From: 67-14 sp020438345
GTDB lineage: Bacteria; Actinomycetota; Thermoleophilia; Solirubrobacterales; 70-9
Length of the DNA stretch: 64,000 nt
NCBI GenBank assembly: GCA_937872475.1
Contig: CALMSY010000030.1
Location: 1 to 64,000, forward strand
Direction of reading: 5' to 3'
Of this stretch, positions 42,370 through 50,842 are shown in pieces; position 1 is the stretch's first letter; each line of letters opens with the position of its first letter. The position numbers were made by a program, and so were the translations under genes. The notes under the pieces are model-generated. The model was not told where the DNA came from. It did not search any database and saw nothing but the letters and a program-made list of their open reading frames with translations.

Positions 42370-43709
42370 TATCGCCCGGCGTCACCCTTCTCGGCAAGCA
42401 AGTTCCGCAAGTCGAGCAGGGCGGTGTAGGTCGGCATGGCGAAAAGCTGGCCCTCAGATGTGGCCAGCGCCCGGTCGAGCGCGGCCTCCGGGTCCTCGAT
42501 CAGGTTGATCCGCTCAAGCGGCCAGCCGGCGTACTTGAGCCGCAGCGCCATCTCCGCGGCGCGGGTACCGGTGCAGGTGATCTTGCCGACTCGTTCGGCC
42601 AACATCTCGAAGTCGGCATCCCAGATCCAGGACACATCCCGGCCATCGGCGATCCGGTCGTTCAGGGCGACCCAAAGGTCGATCGGTGCCGGTTCCAGGG
42701 CCAGGGTTCTGATCACCTCATTCGCGCCGGCCGGATTCTTGATCAACAGGATCGAAAGCGAGGTCTCGCCGATCTCGATCCGCTCGACCCTGCCGAAGAC
42801 GGCCTTCATGCCGGAGAGGCTCCGGACTGCTTCAACGACCGGCACTCCCATCTGACGGGCGGTGGCAAGCGCCCCGAGAGCGTTGTAGAGGTTGTAGAGC
42901 CCGGGAAGTGGCAGCCTGAGTTCCGATTCGCCTTCCGGCGAGACGATGGTCGCCTTGACCCCGGACATTCCCTTCAGGCTGATCCTGGTTGCGCTCAAAT
43001 CAGGTGCGGGCCGGCGCATCCCGCAGCCTTCGCAGTGGTAGTGGCCGAGATGACCGACGAAGGCCCGGTCATAAGTCAGTTCGTGCCCGCAGACCCGGCA
43101 GAGTTTCGCATCATGTGCGTGCTGCAACTCGGGCAAGGCCTGCGACACGTCCTCAATACCGAAATAGGTGGTGCCGGACCCGCTCGAGTTTCCAATGTCG
43201 GCGATCAACGGGTCGTCGGCATTGAGTACGAACGCAGTGTCGCCAGATCGTCGGGCAGCGAGTGCGGCCCAGGCGTCAGCCAGGGTCTCCGTCTCGCCGT
43301 AACGATCAAGTTGGTCCCGGAACAGGTTGCCGAGCAGGATCGTCTCCGGTTTGAGGCGATCGGCGACTTCCGGCAGCCAGGCCTCGTCAACTTCGAAGAG
43401 ACCCTCGGTTCCCTTTTGCTCAAGGAGCGCGGTCGCGACACCCCAGGTCATGTTGGAACCGGCCCGGTTGTGGACCGGGTGGCGACCGACCCCGTCGAGA
43501 ATGGTTGCGAGCATCGAGGCAGTCGTCGTCTTGCCGTTGGTGGCGCTGATCAGAGTACTGCCGCCGGTCAGATCTTCACCCAGTTTGCTGATCGCGTCCT
43601 TGTCCAGCTTGAGCAGGATCCGGCCAGGCAACGTCGTGCCGCCTCCCTTGCCTGTCGCCCGGCTGAGTCGCCCGACCGAGCGGGCAAAAGCGGCTTTGGC
43701 GCGAATCAA
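42357..43709 (-). CDS. murT: Lipid II isoglutaminyl synthase, Mur ligase subunit MurT
   Basis: 450 residues. ATP-binding loop ATNGKTT (56-62), FEVDEAWLP, and a Cys4 zinc ribbon inserted in the central domain (Cys204, Cys207, Cys226, Cys229). The C-terminal DUF1727 domain contains DGRDVSWIWD with the catalytic Asp. With GatD it amidates D-isoglutamate of lipid II in the cytoplasm. It overlaps the lipid kinase gene by 4 bases. Confidence 0.94.
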   Translation of the reverse strand: MIRAKAAFARSVGRLSRATGKGGGTTLPGRILLKLDKDAISKLGEDLTGGSTLISATNGKTTTASMLATILDGVGRHPVHNRAGSNMTWGVATALLEQKGTEGLFEVDEAWLPEVADRLKPETILLGNLFRDQLDRYGETETLADAWAALAARRSGDTAFVLNADDPLIADIGNSSGSGTTYFGIEDVSQALPELQHAHDAKLCRVCGHELTYDRAFVGHLGHYHCEGCGMRRPAPDLSATRISLKGMSGVKATIVSPEGESELRLPLPGLYNLYNALGALATARQMGVPVVEAVRSLSGMKAVFGRVERIEIGETSLSILLIKNPAGANEVIRTLALEPAPIDLWVALNDRIADGRDVSWIWDADFEMLAERVGKITCTGTRAAEMALRLKYAGWPLERINLIEDPEAALDRALATSEGQLFAMPTYTALLDLRNLLAEKGDAGRYWEA

Positions 43710-44599
43710 GTTGCCGACTCCGGGACGATCATCTTCAGCGCAGCGGGGATCACCCGGATCGTGGCTGGAAGCTCGGTCAGCGGGTCACCATCTGCATACA
43801 CAGTGAAAGGGCGGCTGGCCCGGATCTCGATCGAATTGGCTTTGTGACTCGTGACAACTTCAGAGTCGTCGACATGAGTGCCCTTGAAGACCTTTGGCAG
43901 ATTGAGCAGAAACCGCATCTTGCCGACGTCGCCGATCGTGATCACATCGAGCTTGCCGTCATCGATCTCCGCGTACGGAGCGACGTTCATGCCGCCACCG
44001 TAGAAACCGTTGTTCGCGGCCGCGATCGTGTAACCGGTGATCCGGGTCTGGACCCCTCCTTCAAGCAGGGTGAAGCGGGCCGGCTTCCAGGTGAGCAGCG
44101 CCCGCAAGGCCGCGTATGCGTAAACCGGCTGGCCCTTGAGCAGCTTCGCGTCGTTTGCGATTCTGTTCGCTTCGGAGTCGAAGCCGACCGAGGCGATCCC
44201 GAGAAAACGCTTTCCGTTGGCGTCCCCGACATCGATCTGCCTGGTGATACCCGCCTTCAGGCAGGCCACCGCCTCGGAGGGATCAGTCGGGATGCCGAGA
44301 CCACGGGCGAGGTCGTTGCCGCGGCCGGCAGGGATCAAACCGACCGGAGTGCCGACCCCCGCGAGAGCGCCTCCAACTGCGCCGATCAAACCGTCACCGC
44401 TCATCACCACAGGAATCTCCCGGGCATCGACCGCCTCGAAAGCCAGGTCGACACCATGCTCCAGGGAGCGGGTCCGCTCGATCCGGAAAGGCATGCGGAG
44501 GATGTCGAGCTGTCTTTCAACAGCGGGCAGCAGCTGCTTCGAGCGTCCGCCGCCGGAACTCGGGTTCATTATCAACGTGTAGGCCTGCTCAACCGGCAT
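43706..44599 (-). CDS. Diacylglycerol/lipid kinase family protein
   Basis: 297 residues. NPSSGGG near the N-terminus (12-18) and SGDGLIGAVGGAL (~66-78) mark the DAGK catalytic domain. The latter resembles the sphingosine-kinase form SGDGL rather than the usual bacterial GGDGT. The C-terminal domain contains IPAGRGNDLARGLG. Likely phosphorylates a lipid at the membrane. Lies in the murT operon. Confidence 0.88.
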   Translation of the reverse strand: MPVEQAYTLIMNPSSGGGRSKQLLPAVERQLDILRMPFRIERTRSLEHGVDLAFEAVDAREIPVVMSGDGLIGAVGGALAGVGTPVGLIPAGRGNDLARGLGIPTDPSEAVACLKAGITRQIDVGDANGKRFLGIASVGFDSEANRIANDAKLLKGQPVYAYAALRALLTWKPARFTLLEGGVQTRITGYTIAAANNGFYGGGMNVAPYAEIDDGKLDVITIGDVGKMRFLLNLPKVFKGTHVDDSEVVTSHKANSIEIRASRPFTVYADGDPLTELPATIRVIPAALKMIVPESAT

Positions 44600-44602
44600 C
44601 GT

Positions 44603-45247
44603 CTACGCCATTGTCCCGAGAACCCAGGTGCCCTGGCCTGCCGTGCCGGTGATGACATGATCAAACCCGTGCCCGGCCAGCTTCCGGAGGATCAGGCCCT
44701 CAGGAGTACTGAAAGGGGTTGCATCACCGCGACTCGTGGTGATCAGGGCCGAACCGCCCGGTCGCAAGACACGCGAGATTTCCCTGAAGAAGATCGGCAT
44801 GTTGACCTGGGTGACGAGATCGAAGCTGTCATCCGGGTATGGCAGCGAATGCGCGTCGCCAGTCCTGAAAGCAACCCTGCCCTCAGGGTCCAGCCCGACC
44901 TTGGCATTGGCCTTGGCGATCATCGCTGGTGAAAGATCGAGACCCCGAACACTGGCGCGAGGGTACTCGCGGGAAAGGAACAACGTAGCGGCCCCGGTCC
45001 CACAGCCGAGATCCAGAACCCTTTCCGGGACTCTACTTACCTCGAGCAGGCCGGAAGCTAGCGCCTGGAGGTGCTCTGGTGAACCAGCCCGGGTGCGGTC
45101 ATCCCAGCCTTCCGAGGCCCGATCGAAGAACCGCATCACCGGCCGGCTGAGGAGCGGCCAGGCCCAGGGAGCCTGGGCAGCGATCCGACAGATCGTCTTG
45201 CCGGCAAGCACTACGCGGCGGTTCGGGACTTCGCGACCTTCGGGCAC
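44603..45247 (-). CDS. Class I SAM-dependent methyltransferase (ubiE-like)
   Basis: 214 residues from GTG 45247. Motif I VLDLGCGTGAATLFLS (~76-91), GLDLSPAMIAKA, and FDLVTQVNMPIFFREI. It ends 3 bases before the lipid kinase starts, so it is probably first in this operon. Substrate unknown. Confidence 0.82.
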   Translation of the reverse strand: MPEGREVPNRRVVLAGKTICRIAAQAPWAWPLLSRPVMRFFDRASEGWDDRTRAGSPEHLQALASGLLEVSRVPERVLDLGCGTGAATLFLSREYPRASVRGLDLSPAMIAKANAKVGLDPEGRVAFRTGDAHSLPYPDDSFDLVTQVNMPIFFREISRVLRPGGSALITTSRGDATPFSTPEGLILRKLAGHGFDHVITGTAGQGTWVLGTMA

Positions 45248-45275
45248 CTGCGGATCATGCCAAAGCGGGGAGTTC

Positions 45276-45289
45276 TAGACTGGCGCGAA
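45276..45289 (+). promoter_or_regulatory. Leaderless-type promoter of the cyclophilin gene
   Basis: TAGACT (45276-45281) lies 7 bases before the ATG. Confidence 0.5.
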
Positions 45290-45939
45290 TGACTGAACGC
45301 GCGAAGCTCGTGACCCTGGGAGTTGTTGGAATCGCATTGGCCGTGATCGTTGCGGTTGTGCTGGTCGGCAAAGGTGGTGACGACGATGGCGGCGATACCG
45401 CGGTTCCGGTGACCAAGAACACCACTCTCGAGAAGCCGGCTCCGGGTTCGGTTCTCGAGGAAGGCGAGAAAGCCAGTGTGGTCATGGAAACAAGCGAAGG
45501 TGACTTCACGATCGAGCTCGACAACGAAAACTGGCCGATCACTGCCAACAGCTTCGCCTACCTGACCGAGGAGGGTTTTTTCGACGGTCTCGGCTTTCAT
45601 CGGATCGTTCCTGACTTTGTGATTCAGGGTGGTGATCCGTTAGGAGACGGAACGGGCGGTCCGGGCTACAGCGTGGTCGAGACACCGCCACAGGACACCA
45701 CCTATCCGGTCGGGACAGTAGCCATGGCCAAATCCGGCGCTGAAGCTCCCGGCACGTCAGCCAGTCAGTTCTTTGTTGTTACCGGGGTCCAGGGCGAGGG
45801 CCTGACACCCGACTATGCGATCGCCGGCACAGTCACCGATGGCATGGACGTCGTAGATGCGATCGGAAAGCTCGGAGGCTCCGATGAACAGCCCACCGAA
45901 TCGGTTGTGATCGACAAGGCAGTACTCAAGCGGGGCTGA
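45289..45939 (+). CDS. Membrane-anchored cyclophilin-type peptidyl-prolyl isomerase
   Basis: 216 residues. One N-terminal helix (~6-25) with Lys/Arg before it, a short acidic linker, then the cyclophilin fold with the signature FHRIVPDFVIQGGDP. It would fold extracytoplasmic proteins at the membrane surface. No lipobox cysteine is present, so an uncleaved anchor is likely. Confidence 0.9.
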   Translation: MTERAKLVTLGVVGIALAVIVAVVLVGKGGDDDGGDTAVPVTKNTTLEKPAPGSVLEEGEKASVVMETSEGDFTIELDNENWPITANSFAYLTEEGFFDGLGFHRIVPDFVIQGGDPLGDGTGGPGYSVVETPPQDTTYPVGTVAMAKSGAEAPGTSASQFFVVTGVQGEGLTPDYAIAGTVTDGMDVVDAIGKLGGSDEQPTESVVIDKAVLKRG

Positions 45940-45942
45940 TTC

Positions 45943-46776
45943 TTGACGGTGGAGCCCGAGTCCTTCACCGTCAGGTCCGGCGAAGGGTTCCCGGCTATTG
46001 AAGGCGAGGTTGCGGGTCAAGGGCGCGAAATCGTTCTTTGCCACGGACTTTCGGCGACTCGCAAATATGTGGTCCACGGATCGGGCTATCTGCCAAGACG
46101 GGGCTACAGGCTCACCACCTTTGATGCCCGGGGCCACGGGGCCAGTGACCCGGCAGATTCCTACGACTACGAAGGCCTGGCGCTGGATCTGGACCGGGTC
46201 GTGCGGGATCGCGAAATTCGTGGCCCGGTGATATTCGGAGGGCATTCGATGGGCTGCCATACGGTCGCCCGGCGAGCCCTTGAATCTCCGGGCTCGGTTG
46301 CGGCCCTGATCCTCGCCGGGCCGGTCTATATGGAGGGCGTTGAGGACGACGAAACCCGATGGGATGACCGGGCAGACGCGATGCTCCGCGGTCCGGAGGC
46401 CTTTGCCGACGAAGTCACCAGGGGAATGTCCGGAGATATGAAGAAGACGGTCTGGAGAATCGCCCGTGATCGGGCAAGGCTGCACGCCCATCCCGACGCC
46501 GTCGCGCAGGCCTTGCGCGAGGTGCCGCGCTCCAGTCCCTTCGGTTCGATTGCCGACCTTGCCGCGTTGGACCTGCCGGTCCTGGTTGTGGGGAGCCACG
46601 ATGATTTCGACCCGGGACATCCATACGAGGTTGCGAAGGCATGGTCAGGGACCATCCCCGGGTCCGAGCTGATCTGTGAAGAAAAGGGCGAATCGCCACT
46701 CGCCTGGCAGGGTGGAAAGCTCTCCCGCGTAATTGATGACTTTCTTGGCCGGCACGGACTCGCACCGCCTGCCTGA
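45943..46776 (+). CDS. Alpha/beta hydrolase lacking the usual catalytic His
   Basis: 277 residues. LCHGLSATRKY oxyanion segment, nucleophile Ser102 in GGHSMGCH, and an Asp in GSHDDFDPGHP. The position where the family has Gly-His near the C-terminus reads KGESPLAWQ (Glu250), so the standard His is absent. His226 is the only nearby histidine. TTG start right after the cyclophilin gene, in an operon. Activity uncertain. Confidence 0.8.
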   Translation: MTVEPESFTVRSGEGFPAIEGEVAGQGREIVLCHGLSATRKYVVHGSGYLPRRGYRLTTFDARGHGASDPADSYDYEGLALDLDRVVRDREIRGPVIFGGHSMGCHTVARRALESPGSVAALILAGPVYMEGVEDDETRWDDRADAMLRGPEAFADEVTRGMSGDMKKTVWRIARDRARLHAHPDAVAQALREVPRSSPFGSIADLAALDLPVLVVGSHDDFDPGHPYEVAKAWSGTIPGSELICEEKGESPLAWQGGKLSRVIDDFLGRHGLAPPA

Positions 46777-46786
46777 GAGAGCGCGG

Positions 46787-46801
46787 TAGCCTTGGTTCCG
46801 G
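46787..46801 (+). promoter_or_regulatory. Leaderless-type promoter of the formylglycine-generating enzyme gene
   Basis: TAGCCT (46787-46792) lies 8 bases before GTG 46801. An in-frame TTG at 46792 overlaps the hexamer and is rejected as the start. Confidence 0.45.
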
Positions 46802-47769
46802 TGGAAGAAAGCGAACAACCTCCCGGACCGCCGCCACAACCTGGCATGCGCTGGGTGCCCGGTGGTACTTACACGATGGGTAGTGAACGCCACTACCCGG
46901 AAGAAAGGCCCGCCGGGCCGGTTTCCGTCGAAGGTTTCTGGATGGACGAGACCGCGGTTACGAACCGGCAGTTCGCCCGGTTTGTCGCCGAGACCGGGTA
47001 TGTGACAACCGCAGAAAAATCACCTGATCCAGCCATGTACCCGGGGGCCGACCCGGCAATGCTGGTGCCCGGTTCGATCACGTTCGCCAAGCCGGCGGGT
47101 CCGGTTGATCTGGAGGAGCCGATGCAATGGTGGGCCTGGACCCCGGGTGCCCAGTGGAGACATCCCTGGGGACCTCGGACGACCCTCGACGGGCTTGAGG
47201 ACCACCCGGTGACCCAGGTCACTTTCGAAGATGCGGATGCATTCTCGCGCTGGGCGGGCAAGACACTCCCGACCGAGGCGCAGTGGGAGCGGGCCGGAAG
47301 GGGAGGCATCGAAGGTGCCGAGTTTGCCTGGGGCGATGAGATCGCACCGGACGGGGAAGAGAGAATGAACCGCTGGATCGGCGAGTTCCCCTGGAAGTTC
47401 CGGCCTCGCCCGGGCGGTTCGCGGAAGCCCGGGACGGTTGCGGTAAGAACCTTCCCGCCCAACCCTTACGGGCTTTACGAGATCACCGGGAACGCCTGGG
47501 AATGGACGAACACCTGGTTTGAAGACCATCATCCGGAACCTGCAAGTAGCTGTTGTGGAGCGGCGAATCCACTCGGGCCCGGAGTGGAGGAGAGCCGTGA
47601 TCCGGCCAGTGGTATCCCGCGAAAGGTCCTGAAGGGCGGATCATTCCTCTGCGCCGAGAATTACTGCTCAAGGTATCGGCCTTCCTCGCGCATTCCGGAA
47701 AGTATTGAAAGCTCCACCTGTCACATCACGTTCCGTTGTGTGGTCCCCGGGCCGGGGGCGGCAACCTGA
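46801..47769 (+). CDS. Formylglycine-generating enzyme (sulfatase-modifying factor)
   Basis: 322 residues from GTG 46801. GMRWVPGGTYTMGS, DETAVTNRQFARFV, PTEAQWERAGRG and NAWEWTNTWF are FGE-fold landmarks. The active-site cysteine pair is intact in GGSFLCAENYCSRYR (C-x4-C), arguing for a true copper-dependent FGE rather than another member of the fold. It converts a Cys in C-x-P-x-R of sulfatases to formylglycine. No sulfatase gene is in the window. Confidence 0.92.
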   Translation: MEESEQPPGPPPQPGMRWVPGGTYTMGSERHYPEERPAGPVSVEGFWMDETAVTNRQFARFVAETGYVTTAEKSPDPAMYPGADPAMLVPGSITFAKPAGPVDLEEPMQWWAWTPGAQWRHPWGPRTTLDGLEDHPVTQVTFEDADAFSRWAGKTLPTEAQWERAGRGGIEGAEFAWGDEIAPDGEERMNRWIGEFPWKFRPRPGGSRKPGTVAVRTFPPNPYGLYEITGNAWEWTNTWFEDHHPEPASSCCGAANPLGPGVEESRDPASGIPRKVLKGGSFLCAENYCSRYRPSSRIPESIESSTCHITFRCVVPGPGAAT

Positions 47770-47859
47770 TCCCTGCCCTGACGGGAGCCGGATAGGGTTC
47801 CGGGTACTGTGGGCTCGTCCGGGCCCGGCAGGCCAACAACGAATTGACGGAGGAGTCCA

Positions 47860-48291
47860 TTGTCTGAAACGAGTGGTTCAAAACCCCCGGGAGGGTCTGC
47901 CGCCTGGGCGACCTGGGTCGCGTTCGCAGGGATCATGCTGATGCTGATTGGCGTGTTCAGCGTCATCGCCGGCCTTGCCGCCACTTTCGATGACGGCTAC
48001 ATCACCAAGAGCACCGGAAACGGCGAGATCTTCCTGCTCAACATCACCACGCTCGGAATCGCCTGGATCATCCTCGGCGTGATCAAGGCCTGGGCGGGTT
48101 GGGCACTGATCATGGGGCGTGAATGGGCGCGCTTCGTGACGATCTTCCTGGTTTGTCTCCATGTGATCATCGACTTGCTGACGATCACCTCCCAGCCTTT
48201 CCTCAGCCTCGTCTTCATCGTCGTTGACCTGGTCATCCTCTACGCGGTTACGGTCCGCTGGGATGAGGCCAAGGTCGGCATGGGGGACTAG
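47860..48291 (+). CDS. Four-helix membrane protein (DUF7144-like)
   Basis: 143 residues. Four hydrophobic helices (~15-42, ~56-80, ~86-108, ~112-132) after a short polar N-terminus. TTG start placed by GGAGGAG (47849-47855). The motifs WILGVIKAWAGWAL and GREWAR resemble the actinobacterial DUF7144 family. Function unknown. Confidence 0.75.
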   Translation: MSETSGSKPPGGSAAWATWVAFAGIMLMLIGVFSVIAGLAATFDDGYITKSTGNGEIFLLNITTLGIAWIILGVIKAWAGWALIMGREWARFVTIFLVCLHVIIDLLTITSQPFLSLVFIVVDLVILYAVTVRWDEAKVGMGD

Positions 48292-48305
48292 CAGCGACTT
48301 CCAGG

Positions 48306-49190
48306 GTGAAAGCCTGGGCAGCCAGGCTGCCGCGACCCCTGAAGCGGTTCGGTGCCGCCTGCCGCGATGTGCTGCTCTCCTTTGACAGGTCGGCCGGCAC
48401 ACGGCAGGCGGCCCAGCTTGCATTCTTTGTCTTGATGACATTGCCGGCGCTTTTGCTGCTTGCTGTCTGGATTCTCAGCAATATCTTCGATTCACCGAAT
48501 GTACGGGAAGATCTGATCCAGGAGATCATCAGCAACCTTCCGCTGGAGCAGGTGGAAGGCAAGCGGGAACTGGAACAGATCCTGAACCAGCTGACCGAAG
48601 GAGCCGGCGGGCTGGGAATTGCCACCGCTCTGATCCTTCTCTACTCCATCAGTTCAGCGATCGGAGGCCTGCGGCATGCGGTGGAGACTGCCAACGAAAA
48701 GAATCAGTCGGGGCCTTCATTCCCAAAGAACAAACTGGCTGATATCGGCATCACGATTCTCACCTTGCCCGCCGCATTGGTCTTTGTCGCCCTGGCGCTT
48801 TCCCGTGATCTTTCCGAAGTAGTGGGCGACAGTGGCTTCCTTTCGTGGACCGCCGGGAACCTTGGTGGGCCACCGGGAATATTTGCTGCCGGCCTGCTCT
48901 TTTACACCTGGATCTTCTGGGTGTTGAACCCCGGCAAGACGACCTGGACCAGTGCCGCGGTTGGTGCCGGGGTCACGTCACTGCTTATCCTGCTGATTTT
49001 CGGCGGATTGCGACTTTGGTTCGGGGTTTCGGGTGGAGGAAGTGCTGTTTACGGTGTGCTCGCGGGCTTCCTGGGCCTGCTTCTCTTTCTCAACCTTGCC
49101 TCGATCGGAGTTGTCATGGGTGCTCATGTCGCTGCGATCTGGCGGGTGTACCGGGGTGAGAAGCAGGAGTCCGGCAGGGTGTTTGGATAG
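48306..49190 (+). CDS. YihY/BrkB-family membrane protein
   Basis: 294 residues with about six helices. N-terminal RQAAQLAFFVLMTLPALLLL and central TALILLYSISSAIGGLRHA match the YihY/UPF0761 family, once mislabelled RNase BN. Function not established. GTG start 14 bases after the previous gene. Confidence 0.85.
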   Translation: MKAWAARLPRPLKRFGAACRDVLLSFDRSAGTRQAAQLAFFVLMTLPALLLLAVWILSNIFDSPNVREDLIQEIISNLPLEQVEGKRELEQILNQLTEGAGGLGIATALILLYSISSAIGGLRHAVETANEKNQSGPSFPKNKLADIGITILTLPAALVFVALALSRDLSEVVGDSGFLSWTAGNLGGPPGIFAAGLLFYTWIFWVLNPGKTTWTSAAVGAGVTSLLILLIFGGLRLWFGVSGGGSAVYGVLAGFLGLLLFLNLASIGVVMGAHVAAIWRVYRGEKQESGRVFG

Positions 49191-49200
49191 TCTGCCCGCA
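49188..49200 (+). promoter_or_regulatory. Leaderless-type promoter of the 90-residue membrane protein gene
   Basis: TAGTCT (49188-49193) includes the upstream stop codon and lies 6 bases before the ATG. Confidence 0.4.
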
Positions 49201-49472
49201 TGGGCTGCCTCGTTCCGCTATTCGCGCTGATTTCACCCCGGCTGGCGTTGTTTGTTGTGCTGGTTTTCTCCGATTGGATCGGTCAGGCGGTTGATGGCTG
49301 GGTGATTCCGATCCTGGGCTTTTTCTTCCTGCCCTGGACTCTCCTCGCCTATGTCGTGATGTGGCAGGTCAGCCCGCTCGGGGTGGATGGGTTCGACTGG
49401 TTCATAGTCGCCTTCGCCTTCGTGGTTGACATCGCGGCATACGTCCGCACCAGCCAGGCCCGTCAGAACTAG
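49200..49472 (+). CDS. Small membrane protein
   Basis: 90 residues with two or three hydrophobic segments (~5-27, ~35-55, ~66-80). No family recognised. Composition (many Trp and Phe) and position after a membrane protein gene suggest a real envelope protein. Confidence 0.65.
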   Translation: MGCLVPLFALISPRLALFVVLVFSDWIGQAVDGWVIPILGFFFLPWTLLAYVVMWQVSPLGVDGFDWFIVAFAFVVDIAAYVRTSQARQN

Positions 49473-49503
49473 CGCGAACTCCCAAGAGATTCATCCCGTA
49501 CTT

Positions 49504-49517
49504 CCAGGGTTCCCTGG
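49504..49517. terminator. Short palindrome between convergent genes
   Basis: CCAGGG and CCCTGG separated by TT. It could aid termination of the genes on either side; no T-tract. Confidence 0.3.
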
Positions 49518-49552
49518 TTGCACCTGACGGGTGTTGCCCGGGTCCGTGGCGG

Positions 49553-50050
49553 TCAGTGGACGAAGATCTTCAAGGCGAGAATCACGAGTCCGAAGAATGC
49601 GTTGACTGAACCGATCATGATTCGACGGCCCCAGTTCTGGCCTTCGCGTGCCCCGATCAGCAGGCCGGTCGCAAAAAGGGCCAGGATCCCGGCACAGACT
49701 GCGAAGAAGCTGGCGCTTTCCTTGTCCACGAGGCCTAGCGGTGCCGCCAGCATGGCCAGGGCAGGAATCATCGCCCCTTTGACGATCGGCCACTCGTCCC
49801 TGAGCGCGTGAAGACCGTGCTTTCTCGCATCCCGGAGGGTGGTGTAGCCGGCGCCGACCACGTCGGCGTACACATGAACCAGCCAGAAGACAAACCCGGT
49901 TGACGCGGCCCATGCGGCGATCTCGACGGGGGACAGTCCGACATCCTTGGAGGCTGTCGCCACCACAGTCATCGAGACGATGGTTCCGTAGATCGCACCA
50001 GAAAGGTTGGCCCGGATTCCTGTTTCGCTTTGCTTGCCCCCGGAATTCAC
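49553..50050 (-). CDS. Four-helix integral membrane protein
   Basis: 165 residues from GTG 50050. Helices at ~15-35, ~45-66, ~93-113 and ~116-160. The N-terminal GAIYGTIVSMTVVAT and central GFVFWLVHVYADVVG are conserved-looking, but I cannot name the family. Divergent from a TetR gene, which may regulate it. Confidence 0.7.
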   Translation of the reverse strand: MNSGGKQSETGIRANLSGAIYGTIVSMTVVATASKDVGLSPVEIAAWAASTGFVFWLVHVYADVVGAGYTTLRDARKHGLHALRDEWPIVKGAMIPALAMLAAPLGLVDKESASFFAVCAGILALFATGLLIGAREGQNWGRRIMIGSVNAFFGLVILALKIFVH

Positions 50051-50063
50051 GGCCGGAACGATA
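50050..50063 (-). promoter_or_regulatory. Leaderless-type promoter of the four-helix membrane protein gene
   Basis: On the minus strand TATCGT (50063-50058) lies 7 bases before GTG 50050. Confidence 0.4.
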
Positions 50064-50195
50064 GTGGCCGCACCCGTGTCGGGTCAGACGGAGTGGATCC
50101 CGGACGCAAAGAAACACTGGCCCGCCAGTCGACAAGGGGTGGGATTCGGCCCGGGCATTTCGCTGATTTGGCAAGCATCGCTTACGCTTGCCGGA

Positions 50196-50224
50196 TACAA
50201 GTCGGTTGACTGACTTGTAATACT
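50196..50224 (+). promoter_or_regulatory. Inverted-repeat operator and -10 before the TetR-P450 operon
   Basis: TACAAGTC (50196-50203) and GACTTGTA (50212-50219) form a perfect 8-bp inverted repeat with an 8-base spacer. It overlaps AATACT (50219-50224), which is 6 bases before the ATG. A second, shorter repeat, GCAAGC/GCTTGC, lies at ~50171-50191. Typical size and position for autoregulation by a TetR protein. Confidence 0.55.
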
Positions 50225-50230
50225 GCGAGT

Positions 50231-50842
50231 ATGAGCGAGGACAGTCGGCCGCAGAAGCACCGCACCGCGACGACCCGCGCTGCGGTGCTTGACGCAACGA
50301 TCGAGTTGCTTGTGGAACGTGGCTACGCGGGAACTTCGACCCGACTCGCGGCCGAAACAGCCGGGGTTTCACTGGGAGCCCTGCAACATCACTTCCGAAC
50401 CAAGGCCGAGCTGACAGTTGAAGCGATGCGCTTCGTCACAAATCGGCTCGCCGAGGAATTCATCCAGGCCATCCCGGAGACCGACGACCTGCTTGAACGA
50501 TTCGGTTTTGCTCTCGACCGGCTGTTCGTGGTCTTTCGGGGTCCCACCTTTGCCGCCGCGATGGAACTCCATCTGGCCGCCCGGACCGACCCATCCCTGC
50601 GGGAAAAGATGGTTCAACTCCACTTCGACGACCGCCAGCTGATCCGCGACAGCGCGGTGCTGCTCATGCCCGGGGTCGAGGGAAGACCGGGATTCGATGC
50701 TTTTCTGCTCGTCTCGGTCTCGGCGATCCGCGGCATGGCCGTCGCCACGATGGGAGTCGACGATGTCGAAGGTGAATGGCAGGCCGTGAAAGGCCAGCTA
50801 CTTGAATCCGCAACCGAACTACTGAACCGGGAGTCCGCATGA
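50231..50842 (+). CDS. TetR-family regulator
   Basis: 203 residues. N-terminal HTH with LVERGYAGTSTRLAAETAGVS and LGALQHHFRTKAEL (~20-60). The C-terminal ligand domain is divergent, as usual. Translationally coupled to the P450 gene (ATGA). It probably represses itself and the P450 through the palindrome at 50196-50219. Confidence 0.9.
   Translation: MSEDSRPQKHRTATTRAAVLDATIELLVERGYAGTSTRLAAETAGVSLGALQHHFRTKAELTVEAMRFVTNRLAEEFIQAIPETDDLLERFGFALDRLFVVFRGPTFAAAMELHLAARTDPSLREKMVQLHFDDRQLIRDSAVLLMPGVEGRPGFDAFLLVSVSAIRGMAVATMGVDDVEGEWQAVKGQLLESATELLNRESA

Noticed and set aside
43844..44932. 362-codon plus-strand frame opposite the lipid kinase and methyltransferase
   Set aside because: Antisense shadow with no domain; both minus-strand genes have clear motifs.
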